From contig NZ_JZJL01000002.1 in assembly GCF_000971335.1 (NCBI RefSeq), forward strand, positions 150,300 through 214,299: DNA of 64,000 nucleotides, in the 5' to 3' direction. The notes under the pieces are model-generated. The model worked only from the letters and a program-made list of their open reading frames with translations. It was not told where the DNA came from and did not search any database. The translations under genes and the position numbers were made by a program. Below, piece after piece: positions 1 through 8,653 of the stretch (position 1 is its first letter; each line of letters opens with the position of its first letter). The DNA comes from Chromobacterium vaccinii (GTDB taxonomy: Bacteria; Pseudomonadota; Gammaproteobacteria; Burkholderiales; Chromobacteriaceae).

Positions 1-137
1 GCATAGACGCCCTGCACCACGATCAGGCCCAGATAAATGGGCAATTGCAGCCAGCGGCTGCTGAAGATCACCTGGCCGAGCAGCGATTTCCTGGGTTCGG
101 ATTGAATTTGTCGTTGAACGTATTGCTGGTCTTGCAT
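1..137 (-). CDS. UPF0114 (YqhA-like) membrane protein, N-terminal part only
   Basis: The first 45 codons of a minus-strand gene whose 3' end lies beyond the left edge. The ATG at 137 has an AGGAAAG ribosome site just before it. The visible protein begins [12 protein letters not shown] and reaches [20 protein letters not shown], which resembles the start of the UPF0114/YqhA family (a short polar N-terminus, an SRW motif, then the first membrane helix). Family members are small inner-membrane proteins of unknown function. It was not among the computed open frames because it is cut. It follows metF in the same direction across a GC-rich hairpin. The family call rests on one short stretch, so confidence is moderate. 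Confidence 0.6.
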   Translation of the reverse strand, partial: MQDQQYVQRQIQSEPRKSLLGQVIFSSRWLQLPIYLGLIVVQGVY

Positions 138-157
138 GGGCTTTCCTGTCGTTCGCG

Positions 158-184
158 GCCGCGGGCGGCTTTGCGCCGCCCGCT
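158..184 (-). terminator. GC-rich hairpin after metF
   Basis: An inverted repeat GCGGGCGGC / GCCGCCCGC with a five-base loop lies between the metF stop and the start of the UPF0114 gene. There is no T-run, so it may be a weak terminator or an RNA-stabilising stem rather than a full stop. Confidence 0.35.
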
Positions 185-189
185 CGCCG

Positions 190-1026
190 TCACAGGCCCA
201 GCCTCTGCCAGATGGTGGAGACCAGGCCCGCCTGGTTCAATGTGTAAAAATGCAGACCGGGCGCGCCGCCTTGCAACAGGCGGTCGCACAGCTCGGTCAC
301 CACGTCCAGTCCCAGCGCGCGGATGGACGCGGTATCGTCGTAATAGGCCTGCATGCGCAGGCGCAGCCAGCGCGGCACTTCCGCCCCGCACATGTCGGAG
401 AAGCGGCACAGCTGGCCGAAATTGGAGATCGGCATGATACCCGGCACGATGGGAATGTCCACCCCGCGCGCGCGCGCTTCGTCGACGAAGCGGAAATAGC
501 TGTCGGCGTTGAAGAAGTACTGAGTCATCGCGGAGTCGGCTCCGGCCCGGACCTTGCGCACGAAGTTGGCGAGATCGTCTTCGGCCGAGCGCGCCTGCGG
601 ATGGAATTCCGGATAAGCCGCCACCTCGATGTGGAAATGGTCGCCATGCTCGGCGCGGATGAACTCCACCAGCTCGTTGGCGTAGCGGAATTCGCCGGCG
701 GCCACCATGCCCGACGGGATGTCGCCGCGCAGCGCCACCAGGTGGCGGATGCCGTTGCCGCGGTATTCGTTCAGGATGGCGGCGATGTTCTCGCGGGTGG
801 AGCCGATGCAGGACAGGTGCGGCGCGGCGGCCTGCCCTTCGCTGCGGATCTCCAGCACGGTGGACAAGGTGCCGTCGCGGGTAGTTCCGCCGGCGCCGAA
901 AGTCACCGAGAAGAACTGCGGCTTGAACTGGGCCAGCTGCTGGCGCGTGGTGCGCAGCTTGGCCACGCCCTCGGGCGTTTTGGGCGGAAAGAATTCGAAA
1001 CTGAAGGTGCGCGGCGTCTGCGTCAT
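190..1026 (-). CDS. metF: 5,10-methylenetetrahydrofolate reductase
   Basis: 278 residues. It is a flavoenzyme that reduces 5,10-methylenetetrahydrofolate to 5-methyltetrahydrofolate, supplying the methyl group for methionine synthesis. The start [20 protein letters not shown] is typical of MetF, and [15 protein letters not shown] and [11 protein letters not shown] are family landmarks of the TIM-barrel fold. The open frame extends 40 codons further upstream. The ATG at 1026 was chosen because it carries AGAGGA 5 bases upstream and gives the usual MetF length and N-terminus. It lies downstream of ahcY on the same strand, separated by a strong intrinsic terminator, so it probably depends on read-through or its own promoter. 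Placement beside ahcY and near metK makes this a methyl-cycle region. Confidence 0.95.
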   Translation of the reverse strand: MTQTPRTFSFEFFPPKTPEGVAKLRTTRQQLAQFKPQFFSVTFGAGGTTRDGTLSTVLEIRSEGQAAAPHLSCIGSTRENIAAILNEYRGNGIRHLVALRGDIPSGMVAAGEFRYANELVEFIRAEHGDHFHIEVAAYPEFHPQARSAEDDLANFVRKVRAGADSAMTQYFFNADSYFRFVDEARARGVDIPIVPGIMPISNFGQLCRFSDMCGAEVPRWLRLRMQAYYDDTASIRALGLDVVTELCDRLLQGGAPGLHFYTLNQAGLVSTIWQRLGL

Positions 1027-1092
1027 GGTGATCCTCTCTATCGCTGTCCTGGCTGCCGGCCTCTGTGTGCCGTTGGTCGTCTGGTTTGCCCG

Positions 1093-1131
1093 AAAAAAAA
1101 CGGACAGATCCATTCTATGGGGCCTGTCCGT
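1093..1131 (-). terminator. intrinsic terminator after ahcY
   Basis: On the minus strand a stem ACGGACAG / CTGTCCGT (1131-1124 with 1107-1100) is followed immediately by a run of eight T (1100-1093). It sits between ahcY and metF, so ahcY transcripts should largely stop here. Confidence 0.85.
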
Positions 1132-1149
1132 TTCACCTAGGTTCAATAA

Positions 1150-2550
1150 TCAATAACGATAGTGATCCGGCTTATAAGGACCTTGCTTGGGCACGCTGAT
1201 GTAAGCGGCCTGCTGATCGGACAGTTCGGTCAGGCGCGCGCCGATGCGGGAAAGGTGCAGACGGGCGACCTTCTCGTCCAAATGCTTGGGCAGCACGTAC
1301 ACCTTCTTATCGTATTGCTGGCCATTGGCAAACAATTCGATCTGCGCCAGCACCTGGTTGGTGAAGCTGTTGGACATCACGAAGCTCGGGTGGCCGGTGC
1401 CGCAGCCCAGGTTCACCAGGCGGCCTTCAGCCAGCAGAATGATGCGCTTGCCGTCGGGGAAGATGATGTGATCGACTTGCGGCTTGATGTTCTCCCACTG
1501 GTACTGGCGCAAGCTGGCGACCTCGATCTCGCTGTCGAAGTGGCCGATATTGCAGACGATGGCGTTGTGACGCATCTTCTTCATGTGATCGTGGGTGATC
1601 ACGCCGACGTTGCCGGTGGAGGTGACGAAGATGTCGGCCTGATCGGCCACCTCGTCCATCCGCACCACGCGGTAGCCTTCCATCGAAGCCTGCAGCGCGC
1701 AGATCGGGTCGATCTCGGTCACCCACACGGTGGCGCCCAGGCCGCGCAAGCTCTGCGCGCAGCCCTTGCCCACGTCGCCGTAGCCCAGCACCACCGCCAC
1801 CTTGCCGGCCACCATCACGTCGGTGGCGCGCTTGATGCCGTCCACCAGGCTCTCGCGGCAGCCGTACAGGTTGTCGAACTTGGACTTGGTGACGGAGTCG
1901 TTGACGTTGATCGCAGGGAACGGCAGCTGGCTGTCCTTCTCCAACTGGTACAGGCGATGCACGCCGGTGGTGGTTTCCTCTGTGACGCCCTGGATGTGCT
2001 GCAGGCGCTTGGAGTACCAGCGCGGGTCGATGGCCAGATGGCGCTTGATCGACGCGAACAGCGCGGTCTCTTCCTCATTGGTGGGGTGGGCGATTGCGCC
2101 GATGTCCTGCTCGGCCTTGCTGCCCAGCATCAGCAGCAGCGTGGCGTCGCCGCCGTCGTCCAGGATCATGTTGGCCGGCTGGCCCTCGGGCCATTCGAAG
2201 ATCTTGTGGCTGAATTCCCAGTACTCGTCGAGACTCTCGCCCTTGAACGCGAACACCGGAATTTCGGCGGCGGCGATGGCGGCGGCTGCGTGGTCCTGGG
2301 TGGAGAAGATATTGCACGAAGCCCAGCGCACTTCGGCGCCCAGCGCCGTCAGGGTCTCGATCAGCACCGCGGTCTGCACCGTCATGTGCAGGCTGCCGGC
2401 GATGCGCGCGCCGCGCAGCGGCTGCGCGGCGTGGTATTCGTCGCGGACCGCCATCAGACCGGGCATTTCGGTCTCGGCGATGTTCAGTTCCTTGCGCCCC
2501 CAACCGGCAAGCGCGATGTCTGCTACATGGAAATCGGAAAAATCAGCCAT
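1150..2550 (-). CDS. ahcY: S-adenosylhomocysteinase
   Basis: 466 residues. It hydrolyses S-adenosylhomocysteine reversibly to adenosine and homocysteine, clearing the product inhibitor of methyltransferases. Landmarks are [16 protein letters not shown] near the N-terminus, the NAD-binding GYGDVGKG motif (about residue 250) and the C-terminal KPDHYRY, where the tyrosine and lysine complete the NAD site of the neighbouring subunit. The length matches the bacterial long form. The frame extends 17 codons upstream, but the ATG at 2550 starts the conserved [21 protein letters not shown] and has AAGGA in front. The SAH riboswitch upstream would raise expression when SAH accumulates. Confidence 0.97.
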   Translation of the reverse strand: MADFSDFHVADIALAGWGRKELNIAETEMPGLMAVRDEYHAAQPLRGARIAGSLHMTVQTAVLIETLTALGAEVRWASCNIFSTQDHAAAAIAAAEIPVFAFKGESLDEYWEFSHKIFEWPEGQPANMILDDGGDATLLLMLGSKAEQDIGAIAHPTNEEETALFASIKRHLAIDPRWYSKRLQHIQGVTEETTTGVHRLYQLEKDSQLPFPAINVNDSVTKSKFDNLYGCRESLVDGIKRATDVMVAGKVAVVLGYGDVGKGCAQSLRGLGATVWVTEIDPICALQASMEGYRVVRMDEVADQADIFVTSTGNVGVITHDHMKKMRHNAIVCNIGHFDSEIEVASLRQYQWENIKPQVDHIIFPDGKRIILLAEGRLVNLGCGTGHPSFVMSNSFTNQVLAQIELFANGQQYDKKVYVLPKHLDEKVARLHLSRIGARLTELSDQQAAYISVPKQGPYKPDHYRY

Positions 2551-2623
2551 CGTGAAGCATCCTTGTTCACGCGGCCAGCCAGGATGCGGCCCACCCGTCA
2601 TCCCGTGCCGCCACGGTCATGAG

Positions 2624-2715
2624 TCAGGTGAGCGCCGTTGGGTCGCTGGCTGGTGAAACGGCCTGCGGCTGCCCGAGCCTGGGGAGAAGACTCCTCGCAG
2701 CGCTCCTCGGGTGAC
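2624..2715 (-). promoter_or_regulatory. SAH riboswitch upstream of ahcY
   Basis: Read on the minus strand, the leader has the conserved elements of the S-adenosylhomocysteine riboswitch in the right order: CCGAGGAGCGCUGC at the 5' side, CAGGCUCGGG closing the first stem, then AACGGCGCUCACC, whose GCGCUC can pair back with GAGCGC to form the pseudoknot. The element begins about seven bases after a TATAAT box and ends about 75 bases before the ahcY start. This class is known upstream of ahcY in beta- and gammaproteobacteria, where SAH binding turns expression on. Confidence 0.92.
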
Positions 2716-2721
2716 CGGGAC

Positions 2722-2727
2722 ATTATA
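2722..2727 (-). promoter_or_regulatory. -10 box of the ahcY promoter
   Basis: A perfect TATAAT on the minus strand. The predicted start, near 2714, coincides with the first conserved base of the riboswitch. No good -35 hexamer is seen at the usual distance: TTGACA occurs, but about 32 bases upstream. Confidence 0.6.
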
Positions 2728-2803
2728 CCCAGTCGAATCGGAAAAGGTAGGACTTGTCATGTCAAAGCGATAAACTAAGGGCCTGTCCCTCCCCCGGACC
2801 GCC

Positions 2804-4393
2804 ATGAGTTTCGTGTTCACCCCGCTGGCCGCGCTATCCGGCCTGGCCGCGTTGCTGGCCGCCGCCATCAGCATCATCGCCTGGAGCCGCAGGCAATTCG
2901 CCGGCGTGCGCTGGCTGGCGCTGCTGATGGCCTCGGTCGCGTTCTGGGCGGCTGGCGCGATGTGCGAACTGTCCGTCACCAGCATAGCCGCCAAGCTGTT
3001 CTGGTCCAAGGTGGAATACCTGGGCACGCTGAGCACCCCGGTGCTGTTCCTGCTGCTGGCGCTGGACTACAACCACATCTCGCTGCCGCGGCGTGGACTG
3101 GCCCTGCTGTTCGCCATTCCCGCCGTCTGCCTGCTGCTGGCGGCCAGCAACGAGCGCCACCACTTGGTGTGGACCAGCTTCCAGCCCAGCCCCTCGGGCC
3201 ACAACCTGCTGATCTACGGCCACGGTCCGGCGTTCTGGCTGGGCGTGGCCGGTTATTCCTATCTGATGATGCTGCTGGGCAGCCTGCTGCTGATCCGCGC
3301 GCTGCACTACTTCCCCGCCCATTTCCGCGGGCAGTCGCTGACGCTGATGCTGAGCGCGATCGCGCCGTGGTTCGGCAATATTCTTTACCTGACTAGCGCC
3401 TTTCCTCTGCAAGGCCTGGACCCGACGCCGCACTCTTTCGCCTTCACCGGCCTGATCTTCGCGATCGATCTGCTCTACCTCCGCCAACTGCACCTGGTGC
3501 CGGTGGCGCGCGCCCGGGCCTTCGAAGCCATGGGCGACGGCATGGTGGTGGTAGACCACCAGCTTCGCATCCTCGACATCAACCCGTCCGGGATCCGCAT
3601 GCTGGGCGGCGCGCCGGCGGACTGGCCCGGCCAGCCGCTGCCCGCCCCATGGCTGGAGGCCAGCATGCTGGAAACCGGCGCGCATCTGGAGCTGACGACG
3701 CCGGACGGCGGCCGCATTCTGGACATCCGCGCCTACGAAATCGAGCCTTTCCACAAGCCGGCGCGCACCCGCATGCTGGTGATGCGCGACATCACCCAGC
3801 GGCGGCAAGCCGAAGACGCTCTGCGCGAGGCCAATCTGCAGCTGACCGACAGATTGGCGCAAATCGAAACGCTGCAGGCGGCGCTGCGCGAACAGACGCT
3901 GCGCGATCCGCTGACGCATCTGTTCAACCGCCGCTACCTGGACGAAACCTTCGAGCGCGAACGCGAGCGCGCGGAGCGCGAGGCGAAGCCGATAGCGGTG
4001 GCGATGATGGATCTGGACGACTTCAAGCGCATCAACGACCTGCACGGCCACCAGGTCGGCGACAGGGTGCTGCAAGCGTTGGCCCGCCTGCTGCAACAGC
4101 AAAGCCGGGCCGCCGACATCGTCTGCCGGCTGGGCGGCGAGGAATTCATGGTGGTGCTGCCGGGCAGCGATGCCGAGCAGGCGCAACAGCGGGTTGAAGG
4201 ATGGCGGCGCGATTTTCATCGCCTGGAACACGCCGGCGAACATACGTTCCGCGCCAGCTTCTCCTGCGGCATCGCCGCCCTGCCCGGCAACGGCCGCGCG
4301 CTGGAGGAGCTGTACCGCCGCGCCGACCAGGCGCTGTACCAGGCCAAGACGGCCGGCAAGAACTGCAGCGTGCGCGCCGCCAGTGGCCAATAA
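2804..4393 (+). CDS. membrane-anchored diguanylate cyclase (7TM-PAS-GGDEF)
   Basis: 529 residues. The first ~230 residues contain about seven hydrophobic segments and resemble the 7TM sensor region found before histidine kinases and GGDEF proteins. A PAS-like segment follows (about 240-330, FEAMGDGMVVVDHQLRILDIN), then a short coiled linker and a GGDEF domain (about 365-525). The active-site loop is GGEEF (about residue 445), a functional variant. An RxxD inhibitory site (RAAD) lies five residues before it, so the protein should make cyclic di-GMP and be feedback-inhibited by it. It stands alone between the divergent ahcY leader and the convergent metK. The ligand of the sensor is unknown. 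Confidence 0.88.
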   Translation: MSFVFTPLAALSGLAALLAAAISIIAWSRRQFAGVRWLALLMASVAFWAAGAMCELSVTSIAAKLFWSKVEYLGTLSTPVLFLLLALDYNHISLPRRGLALLFAIPAVCLLLAASNERHHLVWTSFQPSPSGHNLLIYGHGPAFWLGVAGYSYLMMLLGSLLLIRALHYFPAHFRGQSLTLMLSAIAPWFGNILYLTSAFPLQGLDPTPHSFAFTGLIFAIDLLYLRQLHLVPVARARAFEAMGDGMVVVDHQLRILDINPSGIRMLGGAPADWPGQPLPAPWLEASMLETGAHLELTTPDGGRILDIRAYEIEPFHKPARTRMLVMRDITQRRQAEDALREANLQLTDRLAQIETLQAALREQTLRDPLTHLFNRRYLDETFERERERAEREAKPIAVAMMDLDDFKRINDLHGHQVGDRVLQALARLLQQQSRAADIVCRLGGEEFMVVLPGSDAEQAQQRVEGWRRDFHRLEHAGEHTFRASFSCGIAALPGNGRALEELYRRADQALYQAKTAGKNCSVRAASGQ

Positions 4394-4424
4394 AAAAACC
4401 GCCAGTGGAAACTGGCGATTTTTT
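4392..4424. terminator. bidirectional terminator between the GGDEF gene and metK
   Basis: A stem CGCCAGT (4400-4406) / ACTGGCG (4411-4417) is flanked by A7 on the left and T6 on the right. It can therefore terminate both the plus-strand cyclase gene and the minus-strand metK gene. Confidence 0.85.
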
Positions 4425-4443
4425 CGACTGCGGCCGGCCAGGG

Positions 4444-5613
4444 TTACAGGCCGGCGTCGGCGCGCAGCGCCTCGACCTTGTCGGTGCGCTCCCAGCTGAA
4501 TTCCGGCTCCTCGCGGCCGAAGTGGCCGTAGGCGGCGGTCTTGCCGTAGATCGGACGCAGCAGGTCCAGCATCTGGATGATGCCCTTCGGACGCAGGTCG
4601 AAATGCTTCTTCACCAACTCGACGATCCTCTCGTTCGGAATGCGGTTGGTGCCGAAAGTATCCACCGCGATCGAGGTCGGCTCGGCCACGCCGATCGCGT
4701 ACGACACCTGGATCTGGCACTGGCGGGCCAGGCCGGCGGCGACGATGTTCTTCGCCACGTAGCGTCCGGCATACGCCGCCGAACGGTCAACCTTGGACGG
4801 ATCCTTGCCGGAGAACGCGCCGCCGCCATGCGGCGCCGCGCCGCCGTAGGTGTCGACGATGATCTTGCGGCCAGTCAGGCCGCAGTCGCCCATCGGGCCG
4901 CCGATGACGAAGCGGCCGGTCGGGTTGATCAGGAACTTGGTTTCCGGCGTGATCATTTCCGGCGGCAGCACCGGCTTGACGATGTCTTCGATCACCGCGT
5001 CGGACAGCGTCTTGTGATCGATGTCCGGGCTGTGCTGGGTGGACAGCACCACGGTGTCGATGCGCTTGGGCAGGCCGGTGGCGGCGTCGTACACGCAGGT
5101 GATCTGGCTCTTGGCGTCCGGGCGCAGCCACGGCAGGCGGCCGTCCTTGCGCAGTTCGGCCTGACGCTGCACCAGGCGGTGAGCGTAGTAGATCGGAAAC
5201 GGCATCAGCGTCGGCGTTTCGTCGCAGGCGTAGCCGAACATCAGGCCCTGGTCACCGGCGCCCTGGTTCAGGTCCAGGCCCTCGCCTTCGTTCACGCCCT
5301 GGGCGATGTCCGGCGATTGCTTGTCGTAGCAAGCCATCACCGCGCAACCGCGGTAGTCGAAGCCCAGCTCGGAATCGTCGTAGCCGATGCGCTTGATGGT
5401 CTCGCGAGCTATCTTGATGTAATCGATGTTGGCGGTGGTGGTGATCTCGCCGGCCAATACGACCAGGCCGGTGTTGACCAGCGTTTCGGCCGCAACGCGC
5501 GCGTGCTTGTCCTCGCGCAGGATCGCGTCGAGGATCGCGTCGGAAATCTGGTCGGCTACCTTGTCCGGATGGCCTTCCGAGACCGATTCGGAGGTAAACA
5601 GGTATTCACTCAT
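4444..5613 (-). CDS. metK: S-adenosylmethionine synthetase
   Basis: 389 residues, the normal size. It makes S-adenosylmethionine from methionine and ATP in the cytosol. Signatures visible are [20 protein letters not shown] at the N-terminus (ATP and metal binding), [12 protein letters not shown] (about residue 115) and the phosphate-binding [16 protein letters not shown] (about 255). The ATG at 5613 begins the conserved [14 protein letters not shown]. It is convergent with the diguanylate cyclase gene and divergent from the acyltransferase pair. No SAM riboswitch was found in the 76-base intergenic stretch. With ahcY and metF nearby, most of the SAM/methyl cycle is clustered here. Confidence 0.97.
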   Translation of the reverse strand: MSEYLFTSESVSEGHPDKVADQISDAILDAILREDKHARVAAETLVNTGLVVLAGEITTTANIDYIKIARETIKRIGYDDSELGFDYRGCAVMACYDKQSPDIAQGVNEGEGLDLNQGAGDQGLMFGYACDETPTLMPFPIYYAHRLVQRQAELRKDGRLPWLRPDAKSQITCVYDAATGLPKRIDTVVLSTQHSPDIDHKTLSDAVIEDIVKPVLPPEMITPETKFLINPTGRFVIGGPMGDCGLTGRKIIVDTYGGAAPHGGGAFSGKDPSKVDRSAAYAGRYVAKNIVAAGLARQCQIQVSYAIGVAEPTSIAVDTFGTNRIPNERIVELVKKHFDLRPKGIIQMLDLLRPIYGKTAAYGHFGREEPEFSWERTDKVEALRADAGL

Positions 5614-5689
5614 TTATTATGCGTTCCCAAAAAATACAAAACCCCGTGATGGTAGAATAGGCCGCTTTCAGACCAAGACCGCTCAGCTT

Positions 5690-6583
5690 ATGTCCAAGCT
5701 AGTCCAACTGCTACTGACCTTCCTGGCGAGCCTCCCATTATCCTGGCTACAAGGTTTGGGTGCCACTCTGGGGCGGCTGACTTATCTCTCGTCCCCGCGG
5801 TTCGCGGCGCGGCTGCGGGAGAATCTGGGTTCTAGTAAAACCTTCCAAAACTATCAGCTTTTACCGCGCCAAGTCAAACTGGCGGCGGCGGAAACCGGCA
5901 AGGGCGCGCTGGAGCTGGCCATCGCCTGGTGCCGCAGCCCGGAAGACATCGCCGCCATGGTCAAGCAGTGCCACGGCTGGGAGCATGTCGAGACCGCTCT
6001 GGAACAGAATAACGGCATCGTCTTCATCACGCCACATCTGGGCAGCTACGACATCGCCGGCCGCTACATCAGTTCGCGGCTGCCGTTTCCGCTGACCGCG
6101 ATGTACCGGCCGCCCAAGCTGCAGTGGCTGGAGCCGGTAATGCAGGCCGGCCGCGCGCGCGGCAAGGGCCGGACCGCGCCGGCCACCGCCGCCGGCGTGC
6201 GCGCGCTGATGAAGGCGCTGAAATCCGGCGAAGCCACCATCATCCTGCCCGACCAGGTGCCCGGCAACGGCGAGGGCGTGTGGGCGCCGTTTTTCGGCCG
6301 CCCCGCCTACACGATGACGCTGGTGCCCAGGCTGGCGCAGATGAGCAAGGTGACCACGCTGTTCTTCGTCGGCGAGCGCCTGCCCGGCGGCCAGGGCTTT
6401 GCCGTGCACATCGAACCGCTGGCCCAGCCATTCACCGGCGACAAGGAAGCCGACTGCGCGCGGATGAACGCCCAGGTGGAAAACCTGATCCGCCGCTTCC
6501 CCAGCCAATACCTGTGGAGCTACAACCGCTACAAATGCCCGGCCGGCGTCACCCGGCCGGACGCAGAACAAGGACACGCATGA
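5690..6583 (+). CDS. lysophospholipid/lipid A acyltransferase (LpxL/HtrB family), first copy
   Basis: 297 residues. The family transfers a secondary acyl chain from acyl-ACP to the lipid A precursor at the inner membrane. An N-terminal hydrophobic helix (SKLVQLLLTFLASLPL) anchors it, and the catalytic HX4D motif is intact as HLGSYD (about residue 113), followed by FPLTAMYRPPK and ILPDQVPG. The open frame extends 88 codons upstream into the metK region. The ATG at 5690 was chosen because it begins the membrane anchor and lies just after a TAGAAT -10-like box (5653-5658). Its stop overlaps the next gene's start (ATGA), so the two are translationally coupled. Whether this is LpxL or LpxM cannot be told from sequence. 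Confidence 0.88.
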   Translation: MSKLVQLLLTFLASLPLSWLQGLGATLGRLTYLSSPRFAARLRENLGSSKTFQNYQLLPRQVKLAAAETGKGALELAIAWCRSPEDIAAMVKQCHGWEHVETALEQNNGIVFITPHLGSYDIAGRYISSRLPFPLTAMYRPPKLQWLEPVMQAGRARGKGRTAPATAAGVRALMKALKSGEATIILPDQVPGNGEGVWAPFFGRPAYTMTLVPRLAQMSKVTTLFFVGERLPGGQGFAVHIEPLAQPFTGDKEADCARMNAQVENLIRRFPSQYLWSYNRYKCPAGVTRPDAEQGHA

Positions 6584-7446
6584 AAATCGCTTTCGCCCTG
6601 CTATGGCTGATCCGCCTGCTGCCGATGCGGGCCATCGGCCTCATCGCCGCCGGCCTGGGCAATCTCGCCTACCTGCTGGCGCGCGGCCGCCGCCGCGTCG
6701 GCCTGATCAATCTGCGGCTGTGCTTCCCGGACATGCCGCTGGCCGAACGCAAGCGGCTGATCCGCAAGAACTGCCAGCACATGATACGGATGGTGCTGGA
6801 GTACGGCGTGTGCTGGTGGAGTTCGGCCAAGCGGATCGACAACCTGGTGGACATCAAGAACCTGCATTACGTCACCGATCTTCGCGACAAGGGCGAGGAT
6901 GTGATTCTGTTTTACCCGCACTTCGTCGGCTTCGAGATGTGCGTCTACGCTCTGAACCAGTACATTCCGCTGGTCAGCGTGTATTCCCACCAGAAGAACG
7001 AAGCGCTGGACAAGCAGATCTACGCCGGACGCCAGCGCTACGACAACGCCTACATCGTGTCGCGCCAGGAGGGCCTGCGCCCCATCATCAAGGCGATGCG
7101 CAAGGACCACGCGCCCTTCCTGTATCTGCCGGACCAGGACTTCGGCGTCCGCGACTCCCTGTTCGTCGATTTCTTCGGCGTCAAGGCGGCCACCATCACC
7201 GGGATGTCGCGCATCGCCAAGCTGGCTCGCGCCAAGGTGGTGCCGGCGATCCCCCGCCGCGTCGGCGATCGCTTCGAGCTGGAGTTCTACCCGCCTTGGG
7301 ACGGCTATCCCAGCGAAGACATCGAGGCCGACACCCGCCGCATGAACGCTTTCCTGGAAGACCGCGTCCGCGAAATTCCAGATCAGTATTTCTGGCTGCA
7401 CAAGCGCTTCAAGAACCGCCCGCAGGGCGAGACGCGCGTCTATTGA
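6580..7446 (+). CDS. LpxL/HtrB-family lipid A acyltransferase, second copy with an HX4E motif
   Basis: 288 residues, overlapping the previous gene by four bases. It has the family layout: an N-terminal hydrophobic anchor (IAFALLWLIRLLPM), then the acyltransferase fold with LYLPDQDFG (about residue 187) and the C-terminal IPDQYFWLHKRFKNRP typical of LpxL. The catalytic motif reads HFVGFE (about 118), that is HX4E rather than the HX4D of its neighbour. Glutamate can serve in this family but may alter activity. The two copies presumably add different secondary acyl chains, or one may act on another lipid. Confidence 0.86.
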   Translation: MKIAFALLWLIRLLPMRAIGLIAAGLGNLAYLLARGRRRVGLINLRLCFPDMPLAERKRLIRKNCQHMIRMVLEYGVCWWSSAKRIDNLVDIKNLHYVTDLRDKGEDVILFYPHFVGFEMCVYALNQYIPLVSVYSHQKNEALDKQIYAGRQRYDNAYIVSRQEGLRPIIKAMRKDHAPFLYLPDQDFGVRDSLFVDFFGVKAATITGMSRIAKLARAKVVPAIPRRVGDRFELEFYPPWDGYPSEDIEADTRRMNAFLEDRVREIPDQYFWLHKRFKNRPQGETRVY

Positions 7447-7496
7447 TCCGGCAGGCCGGACGCTTGCCCGGCCTCAAATGTCAATCACCTAATCCG

Positions 7497-7541
7497 ATGA
7501 CAGTCTTCCGACTTACGGTATATTGTTAACCGCCGTTAACA
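7497..7541 (+). promoter_or_regulatory. promoter with palindromic operator for the lipoprotein operon
   Basis: ATGACA (7497-7502) and TATATT (7519-7524) are spaced 16 bases apart. A perfect palindrome TGTTAAC-CGCC-GTTAACA (7524-7541) overlaps the end of the -10 box and the expected start site. It is placed like a repressor operator about 34 bases before the CsgG-like gene. The regulator is unknown. Confidence 0.55.
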
Positions 7542-7574
7542 TACGCACACGTATTTCAAACAGGAAGATTGTTA

Positions 7575-8243
7575 ATGATAAAACAAACTCTTTTCACCGC
7601 CGCTCTGGCAGCCGCCCTTCTGTCCGGCTGCGCCACCGAGTCGTCCCAGACGCTCGCGGTCGCGCAGGTCGCCAGCGCCAACAAGCCCTACAACGGTCCG
7701 CGCGCGCCGATTTCGGTCGGCAAGTTCGACAACCGCTCCAGCTTCATGCGCGGCATCTTCTCCGATGGCGTCGACCACCTGGGCAGCCAAGCCAAAACCG
7801 TGCTGATCACCCATCTGCAACAGAGCAACCGCTTCAACGTGCTCGACCGCGACAACCTGGCGGAAATCAAGCAGGAAGCCGGCCTGAAGAAGCAGGCGCA
7901 AGCGCTGAAGGGCGCCGACTACGTGATCACCGGCGACGTCACCGAATTCGGCCGCAAGGAAGTGGGCGACCACCAGCTGTTCGGCATCCTCGGCCGCGGC
8001 AAGCAGCAGATCGCCTACGCCAAGGTCAGCCTGAACGTGGTCAACACCCAGACTTCCGAAGTCGTCTTCTCCTCCCAAGGCGCCGGCGAATACTCGCTGT
8101 CCAATCGCGAAATCATCGGCTTCGGCGGCACCGCCAGCTACGATTCCACGCTGAACGGCAAGGTGCTGGATCTGGCCATGCGCGAAGCGGTCAACAACCT
8201 GGTCAACGGCATCGACTCTGGCGCCTGGACGCCTGGCAAATAA
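7575..8243 (+). CDS. CsgG-family outer-membrane lipoprotein
   Basis: 222 residues. A lipoprotein signal is clear: a short basic start (MIKQTLFT), a hydrophobic stretch and the lipobox LLSGC (Cys about residue 18). The mature part has CsgG features: ISVGKFDNRSSF, VLITHLQQSNRFNVLDRDNL and GADYVITGDVTEFG. CsgG proteins are periplasmic or outer-membrane lipoproteins, best known as the curli secretion channel, but this one has no curli genes beside it. The ATG at 7575 follows a GGAAG ribosome site. It is the first gene of a three-lipoprotein operon with DUF4810 and DUF799 proteins, an arrangement also seen in other Gram-negative bacteria. The trio probably forms an outer-membrane complex. Confidence 0.82.
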   Translation: MIKQTLFTAALAAALLSGCATESSQTLAVAQVASANKPYNGPRAPISVGKFDNRSSFMRGIFSDGVDHLGSQAKTVLITHLQQSNRFNVLDRDNLAEIKQEAGLKKQAQALKGADYVITGDVTEFGRKEVGDHQLFGILGRGKQQIAYAKVSLNVVNTQTSEVVFSSQGAGEYSLSNREIIGFGGTASYDSTLNGKVLDLAMREAVNNLVNGIDSGAWTPGK

Positions 8244-8275
8244 GCCTCAACCCATACAAAAACAAAACCGAGACA

Positions 8276-8644
8276 ATGAAAACGAAAAGCATCAAGTCGC
8301 ATCGCCGCGTGATCGGCATGCTCGCCGGCTGCGCGCTGCTCAGCGCCTGCGCGACCGGCCCCAAGACTCTCTATCAATGGGAGTCGTACCAACCGGAAGT
8401 GTATGAATACCTGAAAGGCGACGGCGCGGACGCTCAGAAGCAGATCTCCGTGCTGGAAGAAGGGCTGCAGAAGATCCGAGCCAAGGGCAATCAGGAGCCG
8501 CCGGGCTATCACGCCCATCTGGGCATGCTGTACGCAAACGCCGGCAACACCGACCGGATGGCACAGGAGTTCGAGGCCGAGAAAAAGCTGTTCCCAGAAT
8601 CGGCTTCCTATCTGAACTTCCTGATGAGCAAGCTGAAAAAATAA
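8276..8644 (+). CDS. DUF4810 lipoprotein
   Basis: 122 residues. A signal peptide ends in the lipobox LLSAC (about residue 25). The mature protein is short and helical (YEYLKGDGADAQKQISVLEEGLQKIRAKGN), with a TPR-like region around LGMLYANAGNTDRMAQEFEAEKKLFPES. It matches the DUF4810 pattern known between CsgG-like and DUF799 genes. It starts 32 bases after the CsgG-like gene and ends 9 bases before the next. Function is unknown; a structural partner role is inferred from the operon. Confidence 0.78.
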   Translation: MKTKSIKSHRRVIGMLAGCALLSACATGPKTLYQWESYQPEVYEYLKGDGADAQKQISVLEEGLQKIRAKGNQEPPGYHAHLGMLYANAGNTDRMAQEFEAEKKLFPESASYLNFLMSKLKK

Positions 8645-8653
8645 GAGGACATC

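Noticed and set aside
2834..4720. 628-codon minus-strand frame across the diguanylate cyclase
   Set aside because: Arg/Gln-rich shadow; the plus-strand GGDEF protein has clear motifs.
5614..5689. Possible SAM riboswitch before metK
   Set aside because: The gap is only 76 bases and shows no SAM-riboswitch core; nothing beyond a -10-like box for the opposite gene.
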